This document shows positions 38,925 through 47,654 of a stretch of DNA of 64,000 bases, piece by piece (positions within the stretch are counted from its first letter, which is position 1; every line of letters starts with the position of its first letter). This stretch comes from Actinokineospora iranica (GTDB lineage: Bacteria > Actinomycetota > Actinomycetes > Mycobacteriales > Pseudonocardiaceae), in the NCBI RefSeq assembly GCF_900101685.1, contig NZ_FMZZ01000002.1, positions 476,719-540,718 on the forward strand. The letters run 5' to 3'. The notes beneath the pieces were generated by a model. That model made no database searches, was not told the origin of the DNA, and saw only the letters and a list, made by a program, of their open reading frames with translations. The position numbers and the translations under genes were made by a program.

Positions 38925-40240
38925 CCACTGTGCCCGCCGTGCCCGCCGTCGCCTCGCACGCCCGGACTCCCCGGACTCCCCGGACTCTCCTGACCGACGC
39001 GGACATCGACCTGCTGCTGCGACTGATCGACCTGCCCACCGCGGGCCCGCTGGAGACCGACGAACCCGCGCGGCTGTGGGAGGCGCAACGGGAGTACGCG
39101 CGCGCCGCCACCGGTTTCACCGTGGTGCACCACGAACCGGCCGACCGGTCGGTGCTGGACCGGCCGGGGGTGCCCACGGTCGTGCGCGCAGCCGCCGGGC
39201 CGGGTTTTCTCTACTGCCAGCCGAATCTCGTGCTGCGCCTCGGCCCGGCACAGGCGCGCACGGTGATGTTCAACGTCCACCTGGACACCGTCGCCTGCCA
39301 CGAGCCGGGCCGCCGCGACGGCGCGGTGGTGCGCGGGCGCGGCGCGGTCGACGCCAAGGGGCCCGCGGTCGCGCTGCTCGCGGGCATCCGCGACGCTGTC
39401 CGGCGCGACCCGGCCATCGGGACCGAGGTGTCGGTCCTGGTGCAGGCGGTGTCCGGCGAAGAGGGCGGCGCGCTGGGCACATTCGGCACGCGCCCGTTGG
39501 TGGAGAGCGGTTTCGTCGGCGAGCTCAACGTGTTCTGCGAGCCGACCGGCCTGCGCTACCTGCCGCGGGCCACCGCGTCGGCCACCGCCCGCGTCCGGGT
39601 TGCTGGCCGCGGCGCCATCGACGACCGGCCAGGCGACGGCCACAACGCGACCGTGCTGCTCGGCTACCTCGCCCAGCACCTCGCCGCCGAGTTGACCGGC
39701 GACGGCGGCGGCCACGCGTGCGTCGCGGGCCTGCACACCGGGAACCTGCACAACCGCGTCTACGGCACCGGCGACCTGCTGGTGAACCTCGCCTACGCCG
39801 ACGAAGCGGCAGGCGCGCGGCTGACCGCGCGGCTGGAGCACGCGGTCGCCACCGGCGTCGACCGGTTCCGCGCCGCGTTCGCCGCTGTCCCCGAACTGGC
39901 CCGCACCGCGGCCGACGCCGCCGCGGTGACCAGCGTGCACTGGGACAAACGCGACCTGCCCGCGCTCGCGGGCGACGACCCGTGGCTCGACGCGCTGATG
40001 GCCGCTGCCGACATCCCGGCCTGGCCCGCCACCGAGCCCGCGTTCACCTGCGACGCGATCTGGCTGGCCGGGGCGCCCGCCGCGACCGCGGTGCTCGGCC
40101 CCGGCGACCTGGCCGCCAACAACGCGCACGCGGACGGCGAGTTCGTCGCCATCGCCGACCTGGCCGCGTTCGCCGACCAGGTTTCCCGGCTGCTGCTCGC
40201 GTTCCGCGCCGCCCCCGGCAGACCAGCCACCCCCGGCTGA
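38921..40240 (+). CDS. M20-family metallohydrolase
   Basis: This 439-residue di-zinc amidohydrolase resembles ArgE/DapE-type deacylases. It has FNVHLDTVACHE (first His and the Asp), GRGAVDAKGPAVALLAG (bridging Asp), SGEEGG (catalytic Glu and metal Glu), FCEPTG and a C-terminal His in NNAHADGE. A dimerisation domain lies between. Such an enzyme would remove an N-acyl group or cleave an amide, suggesting a protected amine intermediate. GTG 38921 overlaps the previous stop. A 38-bp gap separates it from the next gene. Confidence 0.88.
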   Translation: MTTVPAVPAVASHARTPRTPRTLLTDADIDLLLRLIDLPTAGPLETDEPARLWEAQREYARAATGFTVVHHEPADRSVLDRPGVPTVVRAAAGPGFLYCQPNLVLRLGPAQARTVMFNVHLDTVACHEPGRRDGAVVRGRGAVDAKGPAVALLAGIRDAVRRDPAIGTEVSVLVQAVSGEEGGALGTFGTRPLVESGFVGELNVFCEPTGLRYLPRATASATARVRVAGRGAIDDRPGDGHNATVLLGYLAQHLAAELTGDGGGHACVAGLHTGNLHNRVYGTGDLLVNLAYADEAAGARLTARLEHAVATGVDRFRAAFAAVPELARTAADAAAVTSVHWDKRDLPALAGDDPWLDALMAAADIPAWPATEPAFTCDAIWLAGAPAATAVLGPGDLAANNAHADGEFVAIADLAAFADQVSRLLLAFRAAPGRPATPG

Positions 40241-40278
40241 CCCATCCCACCCGCCAGCCCGACAAGAACGGCTCACCC

Positions 40279-41490
40279 ATGACCGACCTGGACACCGCCC
40301 CACGCACCCGGGTGCGCGTCCCGCATGACGACCTGCTCGGCTTCACCGCCGCCGTGTTCGCCGCGCACGGCGCGACCAGGGCGCGGGCGCGGACCGCGGC
40401 GGAAGCCCTGTGCCACGGCGACATCACCGGCACCACGTCCCACGGGCTGGTGAACCTGACCCGGATCTACCTGCCGCTGCTGGCCTCCGGCCGGGGAAGC
40501 GCCGAGACCGAGCCGCGCGTCCTGGCCGACCGCGGCGCGTCGGTCCTGCTCGACGGCCGCGGCGCGCTCGGGCTGTGGCTCGCGGCCGAGGCCATGGACC
40601 TCGCCGCCGGCCGGGCCGCCGAGCACGGCATCGGCCTGGTGTCCGTGCGCGGCGGGACGCACTTCGGCTGCGCGGGCTTCCACGCGCTGCGCGCCGTGGC
40701 GCGCGGCATGATCGGCGTGGTCGCGTCGAACTGCGGACACCAGCGGATCGCCCGGCCGCCGGGCGGGCTGGTGCCGATGCTGGGGACCAACCCGCTCAGC
40801 GTCGCCGCCCCCGCAGGCGAGCACCCGCCGTTCGTGCTGGACATGAGCACCACGGCGGTGCCCACCGGCAAGGTCCGCGCGGCCGCCCGCGCTGGCCGGG
40901 ACATTCCGGCAGGCTGGCTCGCCGACGACCGCGGCGCCCCGGTCACCGACCCCACCCGCTTCGACCGCGGCGAGGCGCACCTGACCTGGTTGGGCGCGCC
41001 GGGTTCGGGCGAGTACAAGGGATTCGGGCTCGGGCTGATGGTGGAGGTGCTGGCCGCCCTCGTCCCCGGCTCCGGCCTCGGCCCGTCCCCCGCCGCCCTC
41101 ACCGGCACCCGCCCCGCGGGCGGCACCGGACGGCACGCCAGCCGCGCCGCCGACGCCTCGGGTGTGCCAGGCGACGGAAACGCCTGCGGCGCAACCGCAA
41201 ACCTCGCGCGCAGATCAGCGGATGACGATATCGGCTACCTCGTGCTCGCCGTCGCCCCCGCCGCCCTGCGGGACCCCGACAGCTACCACTACGACGCCGG
41301 GGCGCTGTTCGGGTCGCTGCTGGGCTGCCCGCCCGTCGAGCCGGGCGGGACGGTCGCCTACCCCGGGGTGCCCGAGGCCCGGCACGCCGAGGAGGCCCGC
41401 CGGTACGGGGTGCCGCTCAGCGCGGCGCTGCACGCCGAACTCGGCGCCGTCGCCGACCGGCTGAACCTGCGCCTGCCGGGAGCGTGCTGA
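40279..41490 (+). CDS. Ldh-family (malate/L-lactate-type) NAD(P) dehydrogenase
   Basis: The 403-residue protein belongs to the non-Rossmann Ldh2/MDH2 family, which includes malate, ureidoglycolate and piperideine-2-carboxylate reductases. It has HGDITGTTSHGLVNL near the N-terminus, GGTHFGCAGFHALRA (typical S/T-H-F-G), GTNPLSVAAP, VLDMSTTAVPTGKV and GYKG-like SGEYKGFGLGLMVE. A stretch around residues 275-315 (Thr/Ala/Gly-rich, with SGVPGDGNACGATANLA) looks like an insertion unlike typical family members. The next gene overlaps (TGATG). The substrate is unknown. Confidence 0.85.
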   Translation: MTDLDTAPRTRVRVPHDDLLGFTAAVFAAHGATRARARTAAEALCHGDITGTTSHGLVNLTRIYLPLLASGRGSAETEPRVLADRGASVLLDGRGALGLWLAAEAMDLAAGRAAEHGIGLVSVRGGTHFGCAGFHALRAVARGMIGVVASNCGHQRIARPPGGLVPMLGTNPLSVAAPAGEHPPFVLDMSTTAVPTGKVRAAARAGRDIPAGWLADDRGAPVTDPTRFDRGEAHLTWLGAPGSGEYKGFGLGLMVEVLAALVPGSGLGPSPAALTGTRPAGGTGRHASRAADASGVPGDGNACGATANLARRSADDDIGYLVLAVAPAALRDPDSYHYDAGALFGSLLGCPPVEPGGTVAYPGVPEARHAEEARRYGVPLSAALHAELGAVADRLNLRLPGAC

Positions 41491-42422
41491 TGCGCATCGG
41501 CGTGATCGGGCTCGGCGTGATCTCCCGGTTCTACCTCGCCGCGCTGCGCGAGAGCGGCCCGCTGCGGCTGGGCGCGGTGTGCGACGTGCGGCCGGAAGCG
41601 CTCGCGCCCTACCGCGACGAGGTGCCGTGCTGGCGCGACCACCGCGACCTGATCGCCGCGGGCGGGCTGGACGCGGTCGTGGTGACCGTGCCCAACGACC
41701 AGCACGCCAGGGTGTGCCTGGACCTGCTCGACGCCGGGCTGCCGGTGTGCGTGGAGAAGCCGCTGGCGACCCGACTGGTCGACGGGCTGGCCATGGTCGA
41801 GTTGGCCGCGACGCGCGGCGCGGTGCTGTTCACCTCGTTCCACCGCCGCTACAACGCGCGGGTCCGGACCCTGCTCGACGACCTGCCGCACGGCGTGCCG
41901 GTGCAGTCGGTGCGGGTGCGCTACCTGGAGCGGATCGAGGACCACGTCGGCGACGACCGCTGGTACCTCGACCCGGTGCGCTGCGGCGGCGGGTGCGTCG
42001 CCGACAACGGGCCCAACGCCTACGACCTGGCGAGCCTGTTCCTCGGGCCGCTGCAAGTGGCCCGCGCCGAGATCCACCGCGACGACACCGGCGTGGACCG
42101 GCAGGCGGTGGTGGACCTGGAGAACGCGGGCGGCGCCCTGGCGCGGGTGGAACTGGACTGGAGCTACCCCGGCGAGGTCAAGGACGTCGAGGTCCGGCTC
42201 GCCGACGGCGGGCTGCGGCGCGCGGACCTGCTGGCCGGGTTCGCCGGGTTCAAGCAGTCGCTGTGGCACGAGTACGCGGGCGTGCTGCGCGACTTCGCGT
42301 CCGCCATCCACACCGGCGGGATAGACCGGGAGGGGTTGGCGGCGCTGGCATTGGTGGACGCGACGTACCGCGCGGCGGACAACAACCCGCGGGCGGCGCT
42401 GATCGGGGAAGGCCGAGGATGA
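41490..42422 (+). CDS. Gfo/Idh/MocA family oxidoreductase 2
   Basis: This 310-residue NAD(P) dehydrogenase has RIGVIGLGVISRFYLAALRE at the N-terminus and GLPVCVEKPLATR with the EKP motif. The substrate-side region has HRRYNARVR and DNGPNAYDLASLFLG in place of the common G-x-x-x-D-x-x-x-H helix. It differs clearly from the dehydrogenase at 37075, so the two probably act at different steps. ATG 41490 overlaps the previous stop by one base; the next gene overlaps by ATGA. Confidence 0.87.
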   Translation: MRIGVIGLGVISRFYLAALRESGPLRLGAVCDVRPEALAPYRDEVPCWRDHRDLIAAGGLDAVVVTVPNDQHARVCLDLLDAGLPVCVEKPLATRLVDGLAMVELAATRGAVLFTSFHRRYNARVRTLLDDLPHGVPVQSVRVRYLERIEDHVGDDRWYLDPVRCGGGCVADNGPNAYDLASLFLGPLQVARAEIHRDDTGVDRQAVVDLENAGGALARVELDWSYPGEVKDVEVRLADGGLRRADLLAGFAGFKQSLWHEYAGVLRDFASAIHTGGIDREGLAALALVDATYRAADNNPRAALIGEGRG

Positions 42423-42820
42423 TCGAGAACGGTGACAAGCGGGCGGTGTCCGGGGTGCTGGTGAAGGTGCTGGTGCACCGCCGCGAGGACCGCGGGATGC
42501 GGTTGGAGGAATTCGCCAGCCGGTGCGTGCGCCAGGGCGAGGTGCACGAGTTGGTGACGACCGACCACACCGAGACCGATCAGAGCATCGATCGCGTGGG
42601 CTTCCTCGGCTTCGCCGAGATCTCGCACGGCGGCGTCATCGACCGCGGCGACGAGGTCCGCATCGGCGACCGGGTGGTCGGCACGGTCCTCGGCTTCGAC
42701 GCCTGCCACTTTCCCAACCACTACAACATTCTGATCCGCCGCGAGTCCCCGGTGACCGGCGAGCAGATCGCCCTCGCACCGGAGTCGTCTGTCCACTTCG
42801 TCCAGTCGGGAGCCCGGTGA
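42419..42820 (+). CDS. DUF6917-type protein
   Basis: This is a 133-residue soluble, beta-rich protein. It contains SGVLVKVLVHRREDRGMRLE, VHELVTTDHTETDQSIDRVG, GVIDRGDEVRIGDRVVGTVLGFD and HFPNHYNILIRR. I recall similar small proteins being annotated as DUF6917 and sitting in biosynthetic operons, without known activity. The barrel-like pattern with an exposed His could bind a small molecule. It overlaps both neighbours, so it is made in step with the pathway enzymes. Confidence 0.65.
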   Translation: MIENGDKRAVSGVLVKVLVHRREDRGMRLEEFASRCVRQGEVHELVTTDHTETDQSIDRVGFLGFAEISHGGVIDRGDEVRIGDRVVGTVLGFDACHFPNHYNILIRRESPVTGEQIALAPESSVHFVQSGAR

Positions 42821-44124
42821 GGCTCGCGGTCGTCGCGGGCGGCAGCCTCGCGGGCCTGCTCGCGGCCCGCGTGCTGCACGAGTTCGCCGACGAGATCGTC
42901 ATCGTCGAGCCGGACACGCTGCCCGCGGGCCCGGCCCACCGCGCCGGAGCCGCGCACGGCGACCAGTTCCACATCCTGCTCGGCATGGCCCAGCACCTGC
43001 TGTCGCACTGGTTCCCGACCCTGCTGGGCGACCTGGTGGCCGACGGCGCGGTTCCGCTGGCCGCCGGCGCCGACGGCCGGATGTTCACCGACGGCCGGAT
43101 GCGCCCGCCGATTCCCGGGGACCGCTTGCTGCCGGTGCACCGGCCGCTGCTGGAGTGGCACATCCGCCGCGCGGTCCTGGCCCTGCCGAACATCCGCCTG
43201 TCCGGTGACCGCGTGGTCGGGCTGTGCGCGTTTCCCGGCCGGGTCACCGGCGTCCGGCTCGCCTCGGGCGAGCACATCACCGACACCGACCTGGTTGTCG
43301 ACGCCACCGGCCGGTCGTCCCGCCTTTCCGACTGGCTGGTGCGGCTGGACTACCCGCCGCCGCCCAAGCGCAGGCTGAACCTGGACCTCGGCTACGCGAC
43401 CACCCTCTACCACCGCTATCCGGGGCAGCGCCTGGACGACCTGCTGGCCGTCCACTCGGCCCGCTCCGCGAACTGGGCCGCCCCCGGGGTCAGCTGTGTC
43501 GCGCCGATCAGCCGGGACCGCTGGATCTGCACGGTCTCCGGCTACGGCGCCGACCGCCCGAACCGCGACCCGGAGGAGTTCACCACCCGCTGCCTGCGCG
43601 AACCGGCCGCGGCGTTCCGCGCGCTGGTCGAGGAATGCGTCCCAGCGGGCCCGGTCTCGGCTTACCGCTTCCCGCACAGCATCCGCCGCGACTTCCACGA
43701 GCTCACCCGCTTCCCGGCGGGCGTCGTGCCGGTGGGCGACGCGGTGGCGTCCTTCAACCCGATCTACGGCCAGGGCGTCCCCTCCGCGGCGCTGCACGCC
43801 TCCGCCCTCGGCGCGTGGCTGCGGACCGACGAGGACGCGCACGGCTATTTCCGCCGCGTGAAGGTCCTCGTGGACGCGGCGTGGCAGACCAGCGTCATCG
43901 AGGACTTCCGGCTCCCGCACGTCACCGGGCAGCGCCCCCGCGGCCACCGGATGCTGCGGGTGCTCAGCGGCGCGATCGACCGGGCCGCGATGACCGATCC
44001 CGTCGTCGCCCGCCGGTTCGCCGATGTCGTCAACATGCGCGCGCATCCGGCCGAACTCCGGCGCCCGGCCCTGCTGGGCCGGGCGCTGCTGGCCACCCTC
44101 ACCCCGGCGTCGGGGCGAGGGTGA
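42817..44124 (+). CDS. FAD-dependent monooxygenase-like protein
   Basis: The 435-residue flavoprotein has an N-terminal FAD site of the form VVAGGSLAGLLAARVLHEFA, a DLVVDATGRSS segment and a second FAD motif PVGDAVASFNPIYGQG (GD motif), placing it in the PHBH-like monooxygenase/reductase group. The halogenase WxWxIP signature is absent, so I do not call it a halogenase. It is the last gene of the right operon (GTGA overlap) and is followed by a terminator. Hydroxylation of the pathway product is the likely reaction. Confidence 0.83.
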   Translation: MRLAVVAGGSLAGLLAARVLHEFADEIVIVEPDTLPAGPAHRAGAAHGDQFHILLGMAQHLLSHWFPTLLGDLVADGAVPLAAGADGRMFTDGRMRPPIPGDRLLPVHRPLLEWHIRRAVLALPNIRLSGDRVVGLCAFPGRVTGVRLASGEHITDTDLVVDATGRSSRLSDWLVRLDYPPPPKRRLNLDLGYATTLYHRYPGQRLDDLLAVHSARSANWAAPGVSCVAPISRDRWICTVSGYGADRPNRDPEEFTTRCLREPAAAFRALVEECVPAGPVSAYRFPHSIRRDFHELTRFPAGVVPVGDAVASFNPIYGQGVPSAALHASALGAWLRTDEDAHGYFRRVKVLVDAAWQTSVIEDFRLPHVTGQRPRGHRMLRVLSGAIDRAAMTDPVVARRFADVVNMRAHPAELRRPALLGRALLATLTPASGRG

Positions 44125-44143
44125 GGTGATCGCCGGACGTACC

Positions 44144-44172
44144 GCTGCCCTGGGGGATCGCCCCAGGGCAGC
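44144..44172. terminator. Bidirectional hairpin terminator
   Basis: GCTGCCCTGGGG (44144-44155) pairs perfectly with 44161-44172 across a 5-nt loop, between the convergent monooxygenase and EF-hand genes. Confidence 0.85.
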
Positions 44173-44201
44173 GTCTGGTCAGGGGGTTTCGGCGGCGCTG
44201 G

Positions 44202-44744
44202 TCAGCGCCCGAGCAACGGGATGTCGTTCTTGCCCTGGTGGTAGTCGCGAACCGCGTCCACCAGCTCCGCCACCGACAGGTGCCCGCTGCCGTCGGTGTC
44301 GAGGTCGTGGAAAGCCTCGTCCGCCTGGCGCTCGTCCACACCGACCGCCCGCATCCAGCGGTGGAACTCCGGCAGGCTGACCTCGCCGTCGCCGTCGGTG
44401 TCGCACAGGTCGACGATCGCCTCGATGGTCGGGCGCAGGTTGCGGTCGAAGCCCGCGTCGCCGCCGTCGATCAGCTCGCGCTCGGAGGCCTCGACGAACT
44501 GGTCGATGCTCACCCCGCCCGCCGCGTCGACGCCGGTCACCTTGGCCAGCTTGTCCCACAGGCCCAGGTACGCCGACATCAGCGCCCGCCCCTTGGCCGA
44601 GGTCTCCGGCTCGCCGAATGCCTGGAGGATTCGCCGCGACTCGGTTTCGTAATCCGATCGGTCGATCGTGCCGTCCCCATTGGAATCCCAGAGTTCAAAG
44701 CGACGCTTCAGGCGACTGTCCTGGACGCTAGCGGTCACAACCAT
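44202..44744 (-). CDS. EF-hand calcium-binding protein (calerythrin-like)
   Basis: The 180-residue soluble protein has three good EF-hand loops: DSNGDGTIDRSD (~residue 20), DTDGDGEVSLPE (~115) and DTDGSGHLSVAE (~149). A fourth, degenerate loop (~65-75, GVDAAGGVSIDQ) lacks most ligands. This pattern and length match calerythrin/CabC-type sarcoplasmic proteins of actinomycetes, which bind calcium and may buffer it during development. ATG 44744 has AAGGAG ~5 nt upstream. It stands alone. Confidence 0.92.
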   Translation of the reverse strand: MVVTASVQDSRLKRRFELWDSNGDGTIDRSDYETESRRILQAFGEPETSAKGRALMSAYLGLWDKLAKVTGVDAAGGVSIDQFVEASERELIDGGDAGFDRNLRPTIEAIVDLCDTDGDGEVSLPEFHRWMRAVGVDERQADEAFHDLDTDGSGHLSVAELVDAVRDYHQGKNDIPLLGR

Positions 44745-45066
44745 GCTCCTTCGCATTCTGGTGGCGCGCCACCCCTTCGAGCAGCTCCGTGATCGACGGT
44801 AGCAACGACCGATACCTGTCCGACGCGTTCCACGCTTCCCTTTTCGGGTGTATCCCAATACCACCTATCGTGGCGACTGTAATCGAGCGCACGCCGCGGT
44901 GGCTGCCGTGCGCCGATCTCGCGGACCCCGCGCACGATAGGGATATCGGACGCTACTCGCCACTGACCGATAGGGTGAAAATAGATACCCGACTCAGCGA
45001 CTGCGACGTTCCCCCGAAATGACCAACATGTGTCTCACAGGTCCGAATCCGCGAGGGGAAATCGTC
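44745..45066. other. Non-coding gap upstream of EF-hand gene
   Basis: This 322-bp AT-richer gap must carry the EF-hand promoter (minus) and perhaps one for the plus-strand genes. I see no gene and no strong hairpin. Confidence 0.4.
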
Positions 45067-45213
45067 ATGCATAACCCGGAAGGCTGCACCGCTCCGCCGC
45101 TGGAGTCGCGCATCGTCACCAACGATGCCGACTCGGGACGGCCGCGCCGGGGCCGGAGCGGGCCGAGGTCCGGTCGCGGCACGCGCGTCGGCGCCGTCGG
45201 CAGCCGCGTCTGA
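45067..45213 (+). CDS. Possible small basic peptide
   Basis: A 48-codon frame starts at ATG 45067 behind CGAGGGGAA, a fair ribosome site. The peptide begins MHNPEGCTAPPLESRIV and ends in an Arg/Gly-rich tail. I do not recognise it. It lies just upstream of the nucleotide-sugar dehydrogenase gene in the same direction, so it may be a leader peptide or a small gene of that unit. It could also be chance. Confidence 0.3.
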   Translation: MHNPEGCTAPPLESRIVTNDADSGRPRRGRSGPRSGRGTRVGAVGSRV

Positions 45214-45247
45214 GCCCGTGCCCCACCGGAGGAAGCAACAGCGCGCG

Positions 45248-46501
45248 GTGTCCGCCGACCTGGTGGTCGTCGGGCTCGGCTATGTCGGGCTGCCGCTGGC
45301 TGCCCGCGCCTGCGCGGCCGGGCTCACGGTGGTCGGCGTCGACACGGACCCCGCCGTGGTCGAGGGGCTGCGGGCAGGCCGCTCGCACGTGCACGGCACC
45401 GCGGACAGACACATCAGAGCCATGCTGCGGCAGGGTTTCACCGTCGACACCGGGTTCACCGCGGTGGCCACCGCGGACACGGTGGTGATCTGCGTGCCGA
45501 CCGGCCTGGTCGACGGCGAACCCGACCTGCGGGCGGTGCTGGCCGCGGGCCGGGCGGTCGGCGAGCACCTGCGCGCGGGCACCCTGGTGGTGCTGGAGTC
45601 CACCAGTTACCCGGGCACGACAGAGGAGGTGCTGGCGCCCATCCTGGCCGCGAACGGGCTCGTGCCCGGCGTCGACTTCAACCTCGCCTACTCCCCCGAG
45701 CGCATCGACCCGGGCAACGACGAGTACGCGCTGGAGAACACCCCGAAGGTCGTCAGCGGGCTGACTTCGGTGTGCGCCAAGCGATGCGAGGCGTTCTACG
45801 AGGACCTGGTCGACTCGGTGGTGGTCGCGGCCGGGCTGCGCGAGGCGGAGACGGCCAAGCTGCTGGAGAACAGCTACCGCCTGGTGAACATCGCCCTGGT
45901 CAACGAGTTGGCCGTCTTCTGCGACCGCGTCGGCGTCGACGTGTGGGACGTGCTGCGCTGCTCGGCGACCAAGCCGTTCGGCTTCGCGTCGTTCTCCCCC
46001 GGCCCCGGCGTCGGCGGCCACTGCATCCCGGTCGACCCGCGCTACCTGGCCAACCGCGCCCGCGCCGAGGGGCTGCCCTGCTCGATGGTCACCACGGCGC
46101 AGGAAGTCAACGCGGGTATGCCCGGCTACGTCGCGCGCCGCGCCCGCGACATCCTGATCCGCGAGGGCGGCCCGGTCTACGGCGCCCGGGTGCTGCTGCT
46201 CGGCGTGACGTACAAGGCCGACGTCAGCGACCAGCGCCAGTCACCGGCGATCGGCGTCGTCCGCCAACTGCGCGCCTTCGGCGTCCAGGTCGCCTACCAC
46301 GACCCGCACGCGCCCACCTTCACCGTGGACGGCGAGGCGGTGCCCGCGGAGTCCGAAGTGGAGCGTGCGGTGGCCGCGGCGGACCTGGTGGTGCTGCTGC
46401 AACCGCACCGCACCTTCGACCTCGGCATGGTCGCCCGCACCGCCCGCGCGGTCTTCGACACCCAGGGCCGCATGGACGGCGACCGCGTGGAACGCCTGTA
46501 A
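45248..46501 (+). CDS. UDP-sugar 6-dehydrogenase (UDP-ManNAc/UDP-glucose dehydrogenase type)
   Basis: This 417-residue NAD-dependent enzyme oxidises a UDP-sugar to a uronic acid. It has LVVVGLGYVGLPLAARACAA (NAD site), LVVLESTSYPGTTEEVLAP, YSPERIDPG, AETAKLLENSYRLVNIALVN and the catalytic Cys in GVGGHCIPVDP. LLLGVTYKADVSDQRQSPA lies in the C-terminal UDP domain. The ERIDPG and CIPVDP variants are those of WecC/TuaD-like enzymes, so UDP-N-acetylhexosamine or UDP-glucose is possible. GTG 45248 lies 13 nt after GGAGGA; GTG 45218 is an alternative. It stands alone, so the polymer or metabolite it serves is unclear. Confidence 0.88.
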   Translation: MSADLVVVGLGYVGLPLAARACAAGLTVVGVDTDPAVVEGLRAGRSHVHGTADRHIRAMLRQGFTVDTGFTAVATADTVVICVPTGLVDGEPDLRAVLAAGRAVGEHLRAGTLVVLESTSYPGTTEEVLAPILAANGLVPGVDFNLAYSPERIDPGNDEYALENTPKVVSGLTSVCAKRCEAFYEDLVDSVVVAAGLREAETAKLLENSYRLVNIALVNELAVFCDRVGVDVWDVLRCSATKPFGFASFSPGPGVGGHCIPVDPRYLANRARAEGLPCSMVTTAQEVNAGMPGYVARRARDILIREGGPVYGARVLLLGVTYKADVSDQRQSPAIGVVRQLRAFGVQVAYHDPHAPTFTVDGEAVPAESEVERAVAAADLVVLLQPHRTFDLGMVARTARAVFDTQGRMDGDRVERL

Positions 46502-46817
46502 CTATCCCAGCACAGGCCGGGGTCACGCCAAACGGCGAAGTAGGTGGGTGGCGCCGAGCCGTACACGTGCGGCCAAGCACCGCTCACAAGCTGAGCCCCC
46601 TATCCGCCCACCTGCCCACGATTCGACGGCCGGGCAGGACGAACCTGCCATGGCACACGTTCCTGAACAGGGGGTTGGCGAGTCGCCCTGCTGTGCGCCT
46701 GAGCGACGACGGACTGCCGGCTCTGCCAAAAACCGGGCTCTGCCTTCCGGATCGGTGCTGAACGTACTTGTCTGGAAATGACCTGAAGGAATCCACATCA
46801 TCACCGGGAGGATTTTG
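46502..46817. other. Non-coding gap
   Basis: I see no gene in these 316 bases. The AT-richer end (46750-46817) probably holds the promoter of the secreted protein gene. Confidence 0.4.
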
Positions 46818-47300
46818 ATGAGGAGTATCGGAACGAAGCTCGCGGTGGCCGCCGCGGCGTTGGTCGCCGGACTTGCGACGTTCACCGCGCCCGCCTCGGC
46901 GGAGGCGCAGCAGAGCACGGCGGCCGTGCGGCAGTGCCAGGCGTTCAACGTGGGGCCGGACAGCGCCAGCGTGCCGGGAGACCGGCTCGACGACTACTTC
47001 GCGGGCGTGCAGGGCGGGTTCGCGAACGAGGAACTGCTGTGTGGCAACGGTCAGACCTACGGCGCGGTGCACATCGAGTTGAAGCACAACGTCGACAACT
47101 GGGACGTCACCCTCGAGTGCATGCGAAACGTTCTGGACCGTGGCACCTTCCGGGCCTACGACGGCAAGCGCGAGTGGCGCTTCCAGTGGGCTCCGGGGCG
47201 TTCCGCCAAGGTGATAGCGGGCATGAACGGTGTGATCACCGCGTACCCGGAGTGGGATAGCGGTTCCGCGGGCTCGTGGGACGAGTGCGGCCAGCAGTAA
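46818..47300 (+). CDS. Secreted small protein of unknown function
   Basis: This 160-residue protein has a clear signal peptide (SIGTKLAVAAAALVAGLATF, cleavage near TAPASAEA). The mature part has four Cys (RQCQAF, LLCGNG, LECMRN, DECGQQ) that could form two disulfides, with LKHNVDNWDVTLECMRNVL and REWRFQWAPGRSAKVIAGMN. I do not recognise the family. ATG 46818 has GGGAGG 6 nt upstream. It is followed by a strong terminator. Confidence 0.8.
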   Translation: MRSIGTKLAVAAAALVAGLATFTAPASAEAQQSTAAVRQCQAFNVGPDSASVPGDRLDDYFAGVQGGFANEELLCGNGQTYGAVHIELKHNVDNWDVTLECMRNVLDRGTFRAYDGKREWRFQWAPGRSAKVIAGMNGVITAYPEWDSGSAGSWDECGQQ

Positions 47301-47313
47301 TCTGCCGTGGTGA

Positions 47314-47351
47314 GGCGCCGCTGGATGGGCACGACGGCATCCAGCGGCGCC
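47314..47351 (+). terminator. Hairpin terminator
   Basis: GGCGCCGCTGGAT (47314-47326) pairs perfectly with 47339-47351 across a 12-nt loop, 14 bases after the secreted protein stop. Confidence 0.8.
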
Positions 47352-47390
47352 CGCTCCCACCGCGCGTTCCTCAGACCGGAAAGGAGTCGT

Positions 47391-47645
47391 ATGGAGCGAC
47401 AGGACCTGCGAGCCGGGGCGTACGTCCGCTGGGCGCCTCCGGACGGGACGACCGGCGTCGACCTGGTCGAAGGCGCACCGGGGATCATCACCGGACCGCA
47501 CTGGCAGGACGTCGAGGTCAAGTGGTTCCTGCGGGAAGACGATCCGGTCTCCCAACACGTCTACAACTACCAGTGGCTGCGTGAGGTGGGCCCGCTGGAG
47601 TTTCTGGACGCCTGCGTCGCGGTCCGGGACCACGAGCGCCGCTGA
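47391..47645 (+). CDS. Small conserved-looking hypothetical protein
   Basis: The 84-residue soluble protein begins MERQDLRAGAYVRWAPPDGT and has a strand-rich SH3/KOW-like pattern (GIITGPHWQDVEVKWFL), ending in a helix. GGAAAGGAG lies ~7 nt before the ATG. I do not recognise it. It converges on the last gene of the lantibiotic operon with a 9-bp gap. Confidence 0.65.
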   Translation: MERQDLRAGAYVRWAPPDGTTGVDLVEGAPGIITGPHWQDVEVKWFLREDDPVSQHVYNYQWLREVGPLEFLDACVAVRDHERR

Positions 47646-47654
47646 CCCCGTGAG

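Noticed and set aside
42817..44124. Tryptophan halogenase for the lantibiotic
   Set aside because: The FAD enzyme lacks the halogenase WxWxIP signature, belongs to another operon, and the lantibiotic core has no Trp.
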